NCBI GenBank assembly: GCA_037042915.1
Contig: CM073196.1
Coordinates: forward strand, 1,116,001-1,180,000
Direction: 5' to 3'
Length of the DNA: 64,000 nt
Source: Auricularia sp. M13
Lineage: Eukaryota > Basidiomycota > Agaricomycetes > Auriculariales > Auriculariaceae
Positions 54,930 to 64,000 of this stretch are shown piece after piece (within the stretch, counting starts at the first letter, position 1; each line of letters opens with the position of its first letter). The notes below the pieces were generated by a model. That model was not told the DNA's origin and did not search any database. It worked only from the letters and a program-made list of their open reading frames with translations. Made by a program: the position numbers and the translations under genes.

Positions 54930-57900
54930 ATGAGCTTTGGACTGAACACAGGCGTGGCTCATCGCCGTAGGAAAAATCGAAACGCAGCACTACGGGCCGC
55001 GGGTCTACCCTCTAGCACCACTGCCGATGGCTCGCTCGGTACCCGCGATGACTCGCGCTTCGAGATTCTGCCGTCCTCAGAGCTTCCAAAGCATCGGAGG
55101 AAACCTGGGCAGCCCAAGTTTCCAGCAGCTGTCGGGAATAGTGTGGTTCTGAGACTTCCTGGCGGCGAAGACTACTCGCAACGTCCGAATCTCCCGCCCT
55201 CCGGCACCCCGGGGAAATCTGCTCTCCAGACCTTCTTTGCTACACGAGTCCATGGTCTTACCGCCGAGATGATCGACCTTGTGACAATGGGCGACTGGGA
55301 TGAGTCTCATGTCCTCGGGTTTGAGCTCCCGGACCCAGCTGTATCGCGGCATCATCGGCGGCGGATGGCGCAGCATAATAACTGGAGCACTGTAATGCAA
55401 TCGTCCCGCCTGTATCGCATTTACCTGGGACAGAAGCACGGTCTCGACGCGAACCCTCAGCAGCTGGCGGACTGCACGTGCGCTCGCAAGCGTGCAACTC
55501 GCATAGCACTGGTGGACATACTCGGTGAGCGTATCTCATTAAATTTATGAGCGATTTCTGAGCTCTTGACAGGCACGAAGGATGCTCTCATTGATATCTG
55601 CTCGTGCAGTTCGCCGGCAGAGCGTCTCTTGTCAATTGGGTACTTCCCATGCGCCCCGAAGTGCCCATCTATGGCGTTCAGCACTACGCTATTGGATCTC
55701 ATTTCGATACATTCGCTTAACGTCGCGCCCAACACCACCGCATGGGCGGACACGCTGGAAACTTTCTGGGCTCGACGCGGCCGTTTTCGGAGGTCTACTG
55801 TAAGCTCTCCCCGCGTTGCAGTGAGCGGATAAGGCAGTGGATGACGATGCTATCTCAGGGAAACCTGAGGAAACGCTTGGGCATGGCTATGACTTGGTAC
55901 CAAATATTGGACAACCGTGCGGAATATTTCGCGAGCGAGGAATTACAAGGTGTGCTCTGCTAACTGACGATTGGGAGCGAGGCGATTCTGAGAGACCCGC
56001 AGTAAGCAGCGCGAGGAAACATGGCGCCGGACCCGACATCAATGCGCGCCCGCGAAAGCGCGCGCGCGTGGATGTGGTCTCGGACGGCAGCAACGACGCG
56101 TCGGACCGCGTGGAACCGCGGGGTGCGATTACGCAAGATACAGAGGTACGCACATTTTGGACGATCTTCTTGATTTTGACGCTGGTCCGTAGCGCGGCGC
56201 GCAAGATCCTACCGGCGACGAGCGCGCGGAATCACGCCTCGCAGAGGAGGTGGGACACACGGATTCCAGTCTTCGCTACAAAGCTAACAATGGTAACAGT
56301 CAAGCGGAGACGTGTCTGGTGAGATCGGGCACGACCGCGAGAACACAGAGGAACAACCCGAGCGTCTAACGAGACCATCGCCTCGTCTACGGCAATTATG
56401 CCCGCTGTGTTTTGGCGGAGAACGACCTGTGCTGGAGCATAGCACGTACGTGTTGCCGCAATCCCGCGCATTGCATTGGAAGCTGACGGCATGGATGCAG
56501 TGCTGACGTTGTGGTATGCATCGACGCAAATTTTGCCCAGAAACGGCGCAAGTCGGACAAGGTGGACGCTCCAATCGAATTCCTGGGCGGTCGTTTCCTC
56601 TCGCGCGCGACAGTGGACGCCATGGAGGCCGAGGTCGCCCAGTCGCGCAAGCGTCCAGCACGGCGGCGCACGCGCGGTACATCGGCGCGGGTTGGCGACG
56701 ACGTGCTCGATGAGTGCGAAAAGTCTTTCATAGCAGCGCAGGAAAAAGTCACAAAGGCGTCGAAGAACTATTACGCCGATACGGGGCTCATGGCCCTCCT
56801 GTGTCGACACGACCGCGTGCTGCTGGTCACCAACATGACTAGCCCAGGAGAGCGCCAGCACTACGCGCTGGCCCTGATTCAGGAGTTGACGAAGGAACTG
56901 CCCCACGAGTGGAGAATTGGCCTTCTCTACGATATTGCCTGCCAAATCTCAAGGAGCATCGAGAAGGTATGTATCCCAATCATTGCACGAGATATTGACC
57001 GACGCTAATGAGGAAAAATTTAGTGGGGACTTCTTCCCGAGATAGCAGATCGTTTGACATTCGGCGTCTCAGTGTTTCACGCGTACGGTCATCAATGGGC
57101 CTGTCAGGTCGTATTCCACCCGCGAAAACGGAACGGTTTCGGCTTGAGCGATGGTGAAGGCTGCGAACGATTTTGGAGCAGCATTCGGCATCTCATTGCT
57201 GGACTCCGAGTATCAGGGGTGAGTCCTGTACGCGAAACGATCGCGAAAACCTGAACCTGTGTAAAACAGTTTCACCGTCGTCTCTTCGTTCTCGATCGAC
57301 AGATGCAAGCATTCGATTACGGCGGCATGTGGAAGCTTGCTGCCTGGTTGCGCAAGCGCTTCATGACCGCGAGGCGGCGCTGCAACGAAGCAAACGACAT
57401 CATCAAGGCGAGCGGGGAGTCCGAGGAGGAGCTGGGAAAGCAGTGGGACGCGCAGGCGTCGGATCAGCTCGAAAAAAGCCCTCGTAAGTTTGAACAATGT
57501 CTGGCCTTGTGTGATTCGCGCTATTTATCATTTCATGCGCAGGTCAACTGCAAAACGCTGCAGACAAGATTATCGACAAAATTCTATTGTCTCTCGGTGC
57601 GATCGACAGTCTCAAGCAGCAGATCAAGGACGATCGCGCCGAGCTACGAAAATCGCACAAACTGTCGGTCTCTGAGACTCACAAGACCACAGTGCGTATT
57701 GAAGAGGCCCTTTCGGAGATCTCTTCTATCCAGGCCAAGGTCGAGAGCTTGCAGGCGTCGTTGGGCACGGAGCAGTGCAGGCGGCTGGAGGAGATGCGCG
57801 GCAACGAGTACCTCCGTTTGCGCGTCAATGCGCACAGCACAGGCGTCAAGATTCGCAAGACCTTGATCGCGCACAAGTTTGACCGTCGTAAATTGGAGCG

Positions 57901-59936
57901 GGCTTACCGTCACCAGATCCTAGGTACGCCAGGTTCACTGATCTCGTCGTCGCTTGGCGTAACCTTGCAGCAGAGGCGAAGGACCACTCGCAGACGAAGG
58001 ACCATGTCCACAAACGCGAGAAAACCATCAGCGCGCAGGTGTTGCATTTCAACAAGATGGTCGACCGCATGAACCTTCTCGCGCGCCAGGGCAAGAGACC
58101 TCCGGGCCGCATTCGGCTCCCGCGCAAGCTCGTCGCCAAGAAACTGTTTAAATTGGACGTCGACGACGACATTTGGCAGGAGGATCCCGGCCTGGGACCA
58201 CAAGACGAGGCGGATTTGCCACGGTATGTGACGGACGAGAATGTGCAACGCGGGATAGCCGCTTTGCTCGAGAAACGGCGCTGTACAGAGGAGATTGAGC
58301 GTGTGGAGGCAGAGGTGGGGTCTCTTGGCCAGTGGTGGTGCGAGGAAGCCGCGACTCTGCGCGGGGTCTCAGAGGATGCATCTGGTGCGCAGCAACTTTG
58401 AGTTCGATATCGGCATTGCTCACGCACTGTAGTGCACGAAAGTGTGCGTCTCGCGGTAGCTCGCCGACTTGGCATCCACATGTGTCTGCGTGATAGCTGG
58501 ACGCATGATCTCCGTGTCAGCTTTGAGCTCTACGAGCGGTTTCTCAACAAGCTGGGCAACGACGCGCTGCGCGACGTGTCTGACGCGCCAGAACTCGTCC
58601 GCGACGCTCCTCCTGCACCCGACGCGCGTGAGGCAGATGACGCGGAAGATATGGCCTCAGACGACGCGTCAGATGCGTATTCCGACGGCGATGACGAGGA
58701 CGACCCCGTAGTGGACTGGTTGGACGAGCACAGCCTATTTGGCTCTGACGCGGACGATGATCCAGCCGCTGAGCTGGACACGGCGGGGACCACGCCGTTA
58801 GCAATTGACCCGGAACTCGGGGGTGATACCAAGGTACGCGAATCCCTCGTAAGGAGACAGTTCATTGTGAGAATAACGTAATCCTCGTTCAGGACGCTGA
58901 TGAAGTTGTGTCAGTCGCCTCGCGAACTTCGATCGCACCGCGCGATAACACGCAGCACGCCGTGAGTGTATTTAGTGTGTTTTTAAGATCATGCGGCTGT
59001 TTCTAACGTAGTCATGTTATCTCATACAGGACGCCGCGCAAGATGATATGGCTATCGCTATCGCACCGGAACCGTCGGCATCGAACGCACCGAGGAAGAA
59101 GCCCGTCATGCGCGTCGTGTACAGAGCGGGACGATTCACCTGCAAAGACGAGGACCTCGCTCGTTTCGCGCAACGAACGGCGTGGCTGAGCGGTGACGGA
59201 CTTGCTGTTCTGGCCGAGAGCGAACGACTGCGACTCGGCGTGGACGACGTTAGTATTGTGCACTCGGCTCTGCTATGGGAGGTCGGCAACTACGACCGCG
59301 CTAGATCTGAAGGTAACGCGGATGCGGAGAAGAACAACAAATCCATAATTCTCGGGAAGTTGGGGAAGGTGCGTCTGTCGTAGCGCGTCGATCTCTCTGA
59401 CTTGTCTACAAGCTACTGAACGGCCACAATTGCCGTAAATGGCTAATCTTCGGTCATGTCGAACGGGAACAGCATTGGACGCTTATTGAAGTTCGGTGGC
59501 CGACGCGCGGAATTCACTACTATGACAGTTTCGCGAAGAACGACGGCTACGCAGATGAACTGCAGAAGCGGACTCGCCTGCTTCTACAACTATATGAGGA
59601 TAATCTGGCGCCGGATTTGGACGTGGAAACCTTCACGTGGCATCGAGAACAGGTGAGCTGCACCAGGAGATGATGCCTAGACGGCTGACTGGTGTGGTTT
59701 GATGACAGCGCAGTCGGCGGCAACGGAATGGATACGATTGCGGTCCGTTTGTTGCGGCCGACGCCGTGAACCTCCTCACGTCAGATTCTCCGAACGCAGC
59801 GCAGGAGAAGGAGATGGCCCAATGGAGAAAGGTGATGGAACAGAAGGTTCGAGCGCTGAGAGTTGTTGAAGAGGTTAATACGGGCCCGGGAAACGTTTTG
59901 GCAGTCATAGAGATAAAGGACAGCGATGAGGAATAA
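54930..59936 (+). mobile_element. KDZ-family DNA transposase fused to a ULP1-type peptidase
   Basis: Kyakuja-Dileera-Zisupton transposase. The N terminus MSFGLNTGVAHRRRKNRNAA precedes a Cys-cluster region (ADCTCARKRATRIALVDILG, LIDICSCSSPAERLLSIGYF, CAPKCPSMAFSTTLLDL). After a CPLCFGG knuckle comes the core: VVVCIDANFAQKRRKSDK, GLLYDIACQISRSIEKWGLL, GVSVFHAYGHQWACQVVFHP, GFGLSDGEGCERFWSSIRHL, FHRRLFVLDRQ. Long coiled coils follow, then an acidic linker. The C terminus is a C48 peptidase: HWTLIEVRWPTRGIHYYDSF (His, Asp) and QRNGYDCGPFVAADAVNLL (Gln, Cys). About ten introns are needed. Around 55790-55860 and 56300 the frame changes and no ordinary intron is obvious, so slight decay is possible. 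The start could instead be 54783. Confidence 0.8.
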
Positions 59937-59962
59937 ATGACATGCATGATGGAACGGCACGC

Positions 59963-60110
59963 GGCTTAACATCCAATTTATCTTGCTGCTCTTGAATCGG
60001 CGCGGTTCGGCTCCCGGCTCAACATCCAATTTACCGTAAGTACTGCTCTTGGATCGGCGTGATTCGGCTGCCGGCTCAACATCCAATTATCTTGCTGCTC
60101 TTGACATTAT
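59963..60110. repeat. three tandem ~55-bp repeats after the transposase
   Basis: The core AACATCCAATTTATCTTGCT recurs at 59968, 60021 and 60078, with TCTTGAATCGG and TTCGGCTGCCGGCTC filling the unit. Periods are 53 and 57 bp. It begins 30 bp past the transposase stop, so it could be a subterminal repeat of the element. Confidence 0.75.
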
Positions 60111-60368
60111 GAATCGGCCAGGCGTTTCTTTAGAAGTTTGTCATGCACGACAGTACGGCGAACAGGATACCAGCGCAGTCACATTGCCATTCAAGCGTTC
60201 ACGCGTAGACGGATACATGAAAGACACAAGCGCGGCGGGAAACGAGTCAGGCAACGACAGCAATGGCGGCCAGGTAGTACTTGAGCTCAAGGCGGTCGGC
60301 GCGACTCTTGCCGTTCGTCGCGCGGTAGTAGTCATGTCTCCTGCGTGCGTTGTATTCGGCAAAGGTTT

Positions 60369-60740
60369 CTAGATGGAATCAGAGGTGACCAGCATTGCGA
60401 GCAATCCGGGAAACGCACCGTCATCGCGCTTGACATGCGACCGAACCCACACGACGGAGAAGAGATTATACAACGACTCGAACCGGACAAGCTGAAGGCG
60501 CTCGCGGTATTCCTGCCTCTCCTGGGTCGACATGTCCAGCGTCATGTCATCATAGGCAGTCGCTACGCGAGCGTGGTATTCGCGTAGGGTCTCTGCATGT
60601 CGTCCATTAGTGAAGCGTTGAGAATATAATTCGGGGAGCTTACCTTCGGGCTCCTTTTGGTTCAAGACGTGCCAATGCATGCGGAAAAGGTTGAACAAGT
60701 TGGGCTGTCGTTGCACCGCGACCGAAGAGAGCTGTACCAT
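60369..60740 (-). CDS. small protein of 123 residues, unknown family
   Basis: This intronless frame starts at 60740 with MVQLSSVAVQRQPNLFNLFR, continues MHWHVLNQKEPEGKLPELYS, RFTNGRHAETLREYHARVAT, MTLDMSTQERQEYRERLQLV, and ends WVRSHVKRDDGAFPGLLAML-VTSDSI. It looks globular and helical, with charged and aromatic residues in protein-like mixture. A minus-strand TTAAATAC near 60816 may be its TATA, and the first palindrome lies 136 bp upstream of the ATG. It is convergent with the KDZ transposase. The family is not recognised; it may be a partial gene. Confidence 0.45.
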   Translation of the reverse strand: MVQLSSVAVQRQPNLFNLFRMHWHVLNQKEPEGKLPELYSQRFTNGRHAETLREYHARVATAYDDMTLDMSTQERQEYRERLQLVRFESLYNLFSVVWVRSHVKRDDGAFPGLLAMLVTSDSI

Positions 60741-60875
60741 GGAGGAGGCGAGTAGAGGGACTGCGGGGGGAGAGAGTTCAGTCTTGGCGGCGGCGGAACA
60801 AGGACCGTGCTCGCTGTATTTAAGGGTTGAGCCGGCGACGTGGCAGGCACACAAACGGTGAGACCAAGGCATAGA

Positions 60876-62020
60876 TGGCGCGCCACGATATGGAAACTGA
60901 TGGGATAGCACACCATGTGAGCACGAACAGGCAGAGATGGCGCGCCATCGAAAGATCGTCACAAGCACAAAATCGCCCGGAGAGTGTGTCTTACTGACGT
61001 TACACCATGAGAACATGCGCCGAGAGAACTGCGAAGGCGATATACCGCTAGAAACTGAGACTAGGCTCGCGGACGGCGACTGAGTGCAGAACGCTGGAGC
61101 GAGATGGCGCGCCATCGCCCTCGGCTAGATGAGATAAGCATATGCCAGTTTATAGGCAATCGGAGGATGGCGCATGAAGATGACGTGATGCGGGGAATTG
61201 CGGACTTGGCGCAGCGGCTGTGGCGCACCATCTCAAGATGCGGTCTACTTGATGGCATGCCATGTTCGCCGCTTAAAGCTTGATGGCGCGCCATCTTGTC
61301 ACCAACATCAACTGCGTAGTAGTTGATGGCGCGCCAGGAAGGATTACTTATCGATGCGGGGTGGCGTGCCATGCATAATACAGCTAGATCGGGAGCACGT
61401 GGCGTGCGATTCACGAGTGCGGAGACAATGGCGTGCCAGCAGTCCTCGTCCGATGGAATGCGATCAATCCGAGGATGATGGCGTGCCACAGGTCCGAGTT
61501 CGATGGCGTTGGCCTGCCACCAGACCAAGTCCGATGGTGCGCACGCGTCCGCGATGGCGCGCACGAGTCCAAGGATGATGCTGAACTGTCCGCGTCCGAT
61601 GGCGTTGGCGTGCCACCAGTCCAAGTCCGATGGCGCGCACGCGTCCGCGATGGCGCGCACGAGTCCAAGGATGATGGCGCGCCATGCTGAACTGTCCGCG
61701 TCCGATGGCGTGCCACAGGTCCGAGTTTGTTGGCGTGCCACAAGTCCGAGTCAGATGGCAGTCCGAGGATGATGGTGCGCCATGCTGAACAGCCCGAGAA
61801 TGCGTGGCATGCCAGAGAGCAGTCGCCATCAAGCGATGATGGCACGCCATGGAAGCCCGACGGCGCAAATCCTGCGACCCATCGGCGAGTGTTCGAGAGA
61901 AAGCAGGGCAGAAGAGAAATACGGCCACCAGTGTGCGAAGCATGCGATGATGCGTGAGGACTAGGTACACAGTAGTGCAAAGGTTCGGGTGGCACGCCCA
62001 CAGACGAGATGGCATGCCAT
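60876..62020. repeat. palindrome minisatellite upstream of the 123-aa gene
   Basis: More than twenty full or near copies of TGGCRYGCCA: for example 60876, 60938, 61105, 61221 (variant), 61253, 61284, 61326, 61362, 61429, 61479, 61731 and 62011. Steps of 62, 32 and 31 bp occur. Between about 61502 and 61703 a unit of about 96-105 bp (GATGGCGTTGGC-TGCCACCAG, GCGCACGCGTCCGCGATGG, GAGTCCAAGGATGATG) is tandemly duplicated. No gene is supported in this stretch. Confidence 0.85.
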
Positions 62021-62279
62021 AAAGTGTAGATGTGTCAGCCAGTATTGCCAATTGGTCCGAAATCATCGCTGATCTCCTTTGAGCCGTTTTGGCGGTCCGC
62101 GACAGTGAGAATGAGTAAAATATAAATGGTTGTATTGTCCTGCGCTGAGAGATTGAGTGCGAGGTTTGAGTAAGTAATGGGACAGAGATGGGCAGGGAAG
62201 GAAACATTTACTTAGCCCGCGATCAGCTGCGCGCTGCCGACGGCCCTGCGGAGATGGGCGCTTAATACGGAACAAGCGT
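62021..62279. other. gap between palindrome clusters
   Basis: AT-richer sequence without the palindrome and without a supported gene. A short minus-strand frame here has no domain. Confidence 0.35.
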
Positions 62280-62734
62280 TGGCGTGCCATCTCAAACCTT
62301 GTACAGACATGGCTTGGACTTGCTGCTGCACGCTCGGACAGTCTAGTATCGCGGCCTATCGTGCTACCTTAGAGTTTTTCGTTTGCAAGACGCTGCAGCG
62401 GCTGCTGCTGCTAGGCCTGCCGAATGCTGGACCGCCCCGCTGCGGTAGCGTGCGGCATTGGGGCAAGCCAGGGTGTATTCGACGTGAGGAGCGCAAGGTA
62501 CAGGGTGGAAGTATATCACAGTTTCTAGTCAGCTTGGCTGTGGCTCGTAGACTTGGCGTGGGCTTTTATGGCGCGCCACTCGCTGCGTTTGGTGCATCGG
62601 TTGGCGCGCCAAAAGGAACGGACTGGCTTGCCAAAGCTGCGTTGGCACGCCAGAGAGTTGATGGACCGCGTGGACGATTGATGTAAGGGATTATGGGCAA
62701 TCCCGTTGGGTTGTTGGTGTGCCATGGCGCGCCA
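62280..62734. repeat. TGGCRYGCCA palindromes upstream of the phosducin-like gene
   Basis: Sites are at 62280, 62569, 62602, 62624 (TGGCTTGCCA variant), 62643, 62715 (TGGTGTGCCA variant) and 62725. The step 62569 to 62602 is 33 bp. The last two abut directly, as do the two at 44005/44015 near Dicer. Confidence 0.8.
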
Positions 62735-62869
62735 CGTTATAGGAGGCCCCTTAGGTCCATCACATCATTCGGAGATATGCACCTTAGAGGCCCATATACG
62801 GGCAGCCTGTGGTGCCTCTCCCGAGCGCTAGCAGCTGCCACAGTACTACGGCGCAGTCATCGTAGGCTC

Positions 62870-62877
62870 TATATAAA
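62870..62877 (+). promoter_or_regulatory. TATA box of the phosducin-like gene
   Basis: TATATAAA lies 39 bp upstream of the ATG at 62909, and 136 bp downstream of the last palindrome. Confidence 0.6.
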
Positions 62878-62908
62878 CCACAGCTGCGCGCACGTTAGAA
62901 CAACAACG

Positions 62909-63830
62909 ATGGCTCTGAACCCCCACGAAGATACGGAATTGTGAGCTCGCAGTCCCAGTCCGAATATACACATTGGTTCCTCACGAGCGGCCACAGCAAC
63001 GACGCCTTGCGCAAGCACGGCATTCTGCCACCCAAGACGCCGCCGCCGCGCACGCCGTCGCCGCCCGGCTCGCCAGATCTCGAAGATCTACTGGACGAGG
63101 CGTCCGACACTGAGCTCCGCGAGATCGCCGACGACGCAGCCGACTCGGACACCGAGCGCGCCGTCGAGGCCTACCGCCGCAAGCGACTTGCTGAGCTCGC
63201 GCGCGAGACGAAGCGAGGGCGATTCGGCGAGGTCTACCCCATTGGTCGCGATGATTACAAGCGCGAAGTCACGGAGGCTAGCATGGTCAGCGAGGACGGC
63301 GATGAGCTGCAATCTGGGACCGGTGTCGTCTGCCTGTTATATAAGGACGGGTACGTGCACCATATCATTCCTTCGTCTCTGCTGATCATTTACTGGTAGG
63401 CACGAGGCCTCCGACCGCATATGGCCTCAAATCCGCACGCTGGCGCGAAGACATCCCAGGACGAAATTTGTGTCCATCGTAGGAAACAAATGCATACCCG
63501 ACTACCCCGACTACCATTTACCAACGATATTCGTTTACCGTAAAGGCGAGATGTCGGGCCAGATCGCAGCATGGGGTGCGAAGGCGGAGAGGAGCATAGA
63601 TGGTACGGTGGTTGATGTTGCACTCAGACAATTGCTAACCTCGATTATGCGCGATAGATCTTGAGGAATGGTTGATCAAGAGTCTTGCTATCCCTCCTGA
63701 CGAGAAGCCTATAGCAAGCCGCGACAAGCGCGACGACTCTAGCGACGACGATGCACCTCGGAGTTCTAGGATTGGGAAGGCCAATAAACAACGTCGCTCA
63801 GCTGACTCTGACTCTGATTTTGACTTGTAA
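62909..63830 (+). CDS. PLP2: phosducin-like protein 2/3 (PLP2/VIAF) cochaperone
   Basis: Phosducin-like proteins of this subgroup help the CCT chaperonin fold actin and tubulin. Four exons (62909-62940, 62997-63350, 63400-63602, 63658-63830) give 253 residues. The 32-nt first exon MALNPHEDTEF joins NDALRKHGILPPKTPPPRTP, the family N terminus. Then come the acidic/helical region RLAELARETKRGRFGEVYPI, the signature DDYKREVTEASMVSEDG, and the thioredoxin fold GTGVVCLLYKDG, RRHPRTKFVSIVGNKCIPDY, LPTIFVYRKGEMSGQIAAWG. The C terminus is acidic (SADSDSDFDL). It is a conserved single-copy gene, and it bounds the accessory block on the right. Confidence 0.9.
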
Positions 63831-64000
63831 TGTAAGCTTTCATATCCAGTTGGCTTGTGGGGATGTTGTAACTTTACGATTCGTTGACGATGAACGAGTA
63901 ATGTGCTTACCTCATCCTCGCGATTGCTTCGGCAGTTTCGATCCTTTTCAGATGAAAAGAGCAACTGTATGACCGTTGTTTCGTATACGCGCACTGGCTC
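63831..64000. other. 3' flank to the window end
   Basis: AT-rich sequence after the phosducin-like stop; no feature seen. Confidence 0.4.

Noticed and set aside
60110-60372. Short plus-strand frame starting MNRPGVSLEVCHARQ
   Set aside because: It overlaps the repeats and the stop of the minus-strand 123-aa gene; no domain or promoter.
45098-62734. Plain E2F or MBF sites
   Set aside because: TTGGCGCGCCAA shares the GGCGC core with E2F sites, but many copies are TGGCATGCCA or TGGCGTGCCA, which break that core, and the MCB core ACGCGT is absent from the repeat.
1-64000. LTR or other virus-derived elements
   Set aside because: No reverse transcriptase, integrase or capsid motif and no long terminal repeats were recognised anywhere in the window.

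Overview
The window is nuclear DNA of a filamentous basidiomycete, most likely an Agaricomycete. The evidence is GC-rich sequence, genes split by many 50-70 nt GT-AG introns, and several families typical of mushroom-forming fungi: multi-pass membrane proteins of the GGP type, single-pass ectodomain proteins, a KDZ transposase, and an LPMO-like secreted protein that begins with His. The species cannot be named from the sequence.

From 0 to 24.5 kb there are mostly recognisable host genes. In order they are a PI-PLC X-domain protein (cut by the left edge), an allantoate-permease-type MFS transporter, a minimal double-stranded-RNA-binding protein, an APH-fold phosphotransferase, cytosolic tryptophanyl-tRNA synthetase, an uncharacterised probable mitochondrial protein, the RAD18 ubiquitin ligase, a multi-pass membrane protein, two tandem extended short-chain dehydrogenases, NTF2 head-to-head with a conserved fungal protein, a 279-bp MITE with TAA target duplications, and a second copy of the multi-pass membrane protein.

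From 25.8 to 31 kb lie three tandem copies of a secreted protein gene. Each copy has a signal peptide, a long Lys/Ser/Thr block and then a long Asp/Gly block. From 32.2 to 39.1 kb are TATA-binding protein, a CrtC/Diels-Alderase-like lipocalin protein divergent from a SAM methyltransferase, a single-pass membrane protein and the LPMO-like protein. From 39.2 to 43.9 kb is a Dicer.

From 43.9 to 62.9 kb the character changes. Between Dicer and a phosducin-like (PLP2/VIAF) gene lies an accessory block. It holds a small coiled-coil protein, a long disordered RGG/HMG-like protein divergent from a Cys-cluster protein, an AT-hook-like basic protein, a KDZ transposase whose C terminus is a ULP1-type (C48) peptidase, and a 123-aa protein. 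The intergenic DNA of this block, including the regions upstream of Dicer and of the phosducin-like gene, carries dozens of copies of a 10-bp palindrome, TGGCRYGCCA. At 45.1-45.7 kb the copies are spaced almost exactly 32 bp apart (about three helical turns) and form a higher-order satellite. I see no intact copy of this palindrome in the first 43.9 kb. This phased palindrome system, shared by promoters on both sides of a KDZ element, is the least explained feature of the window.
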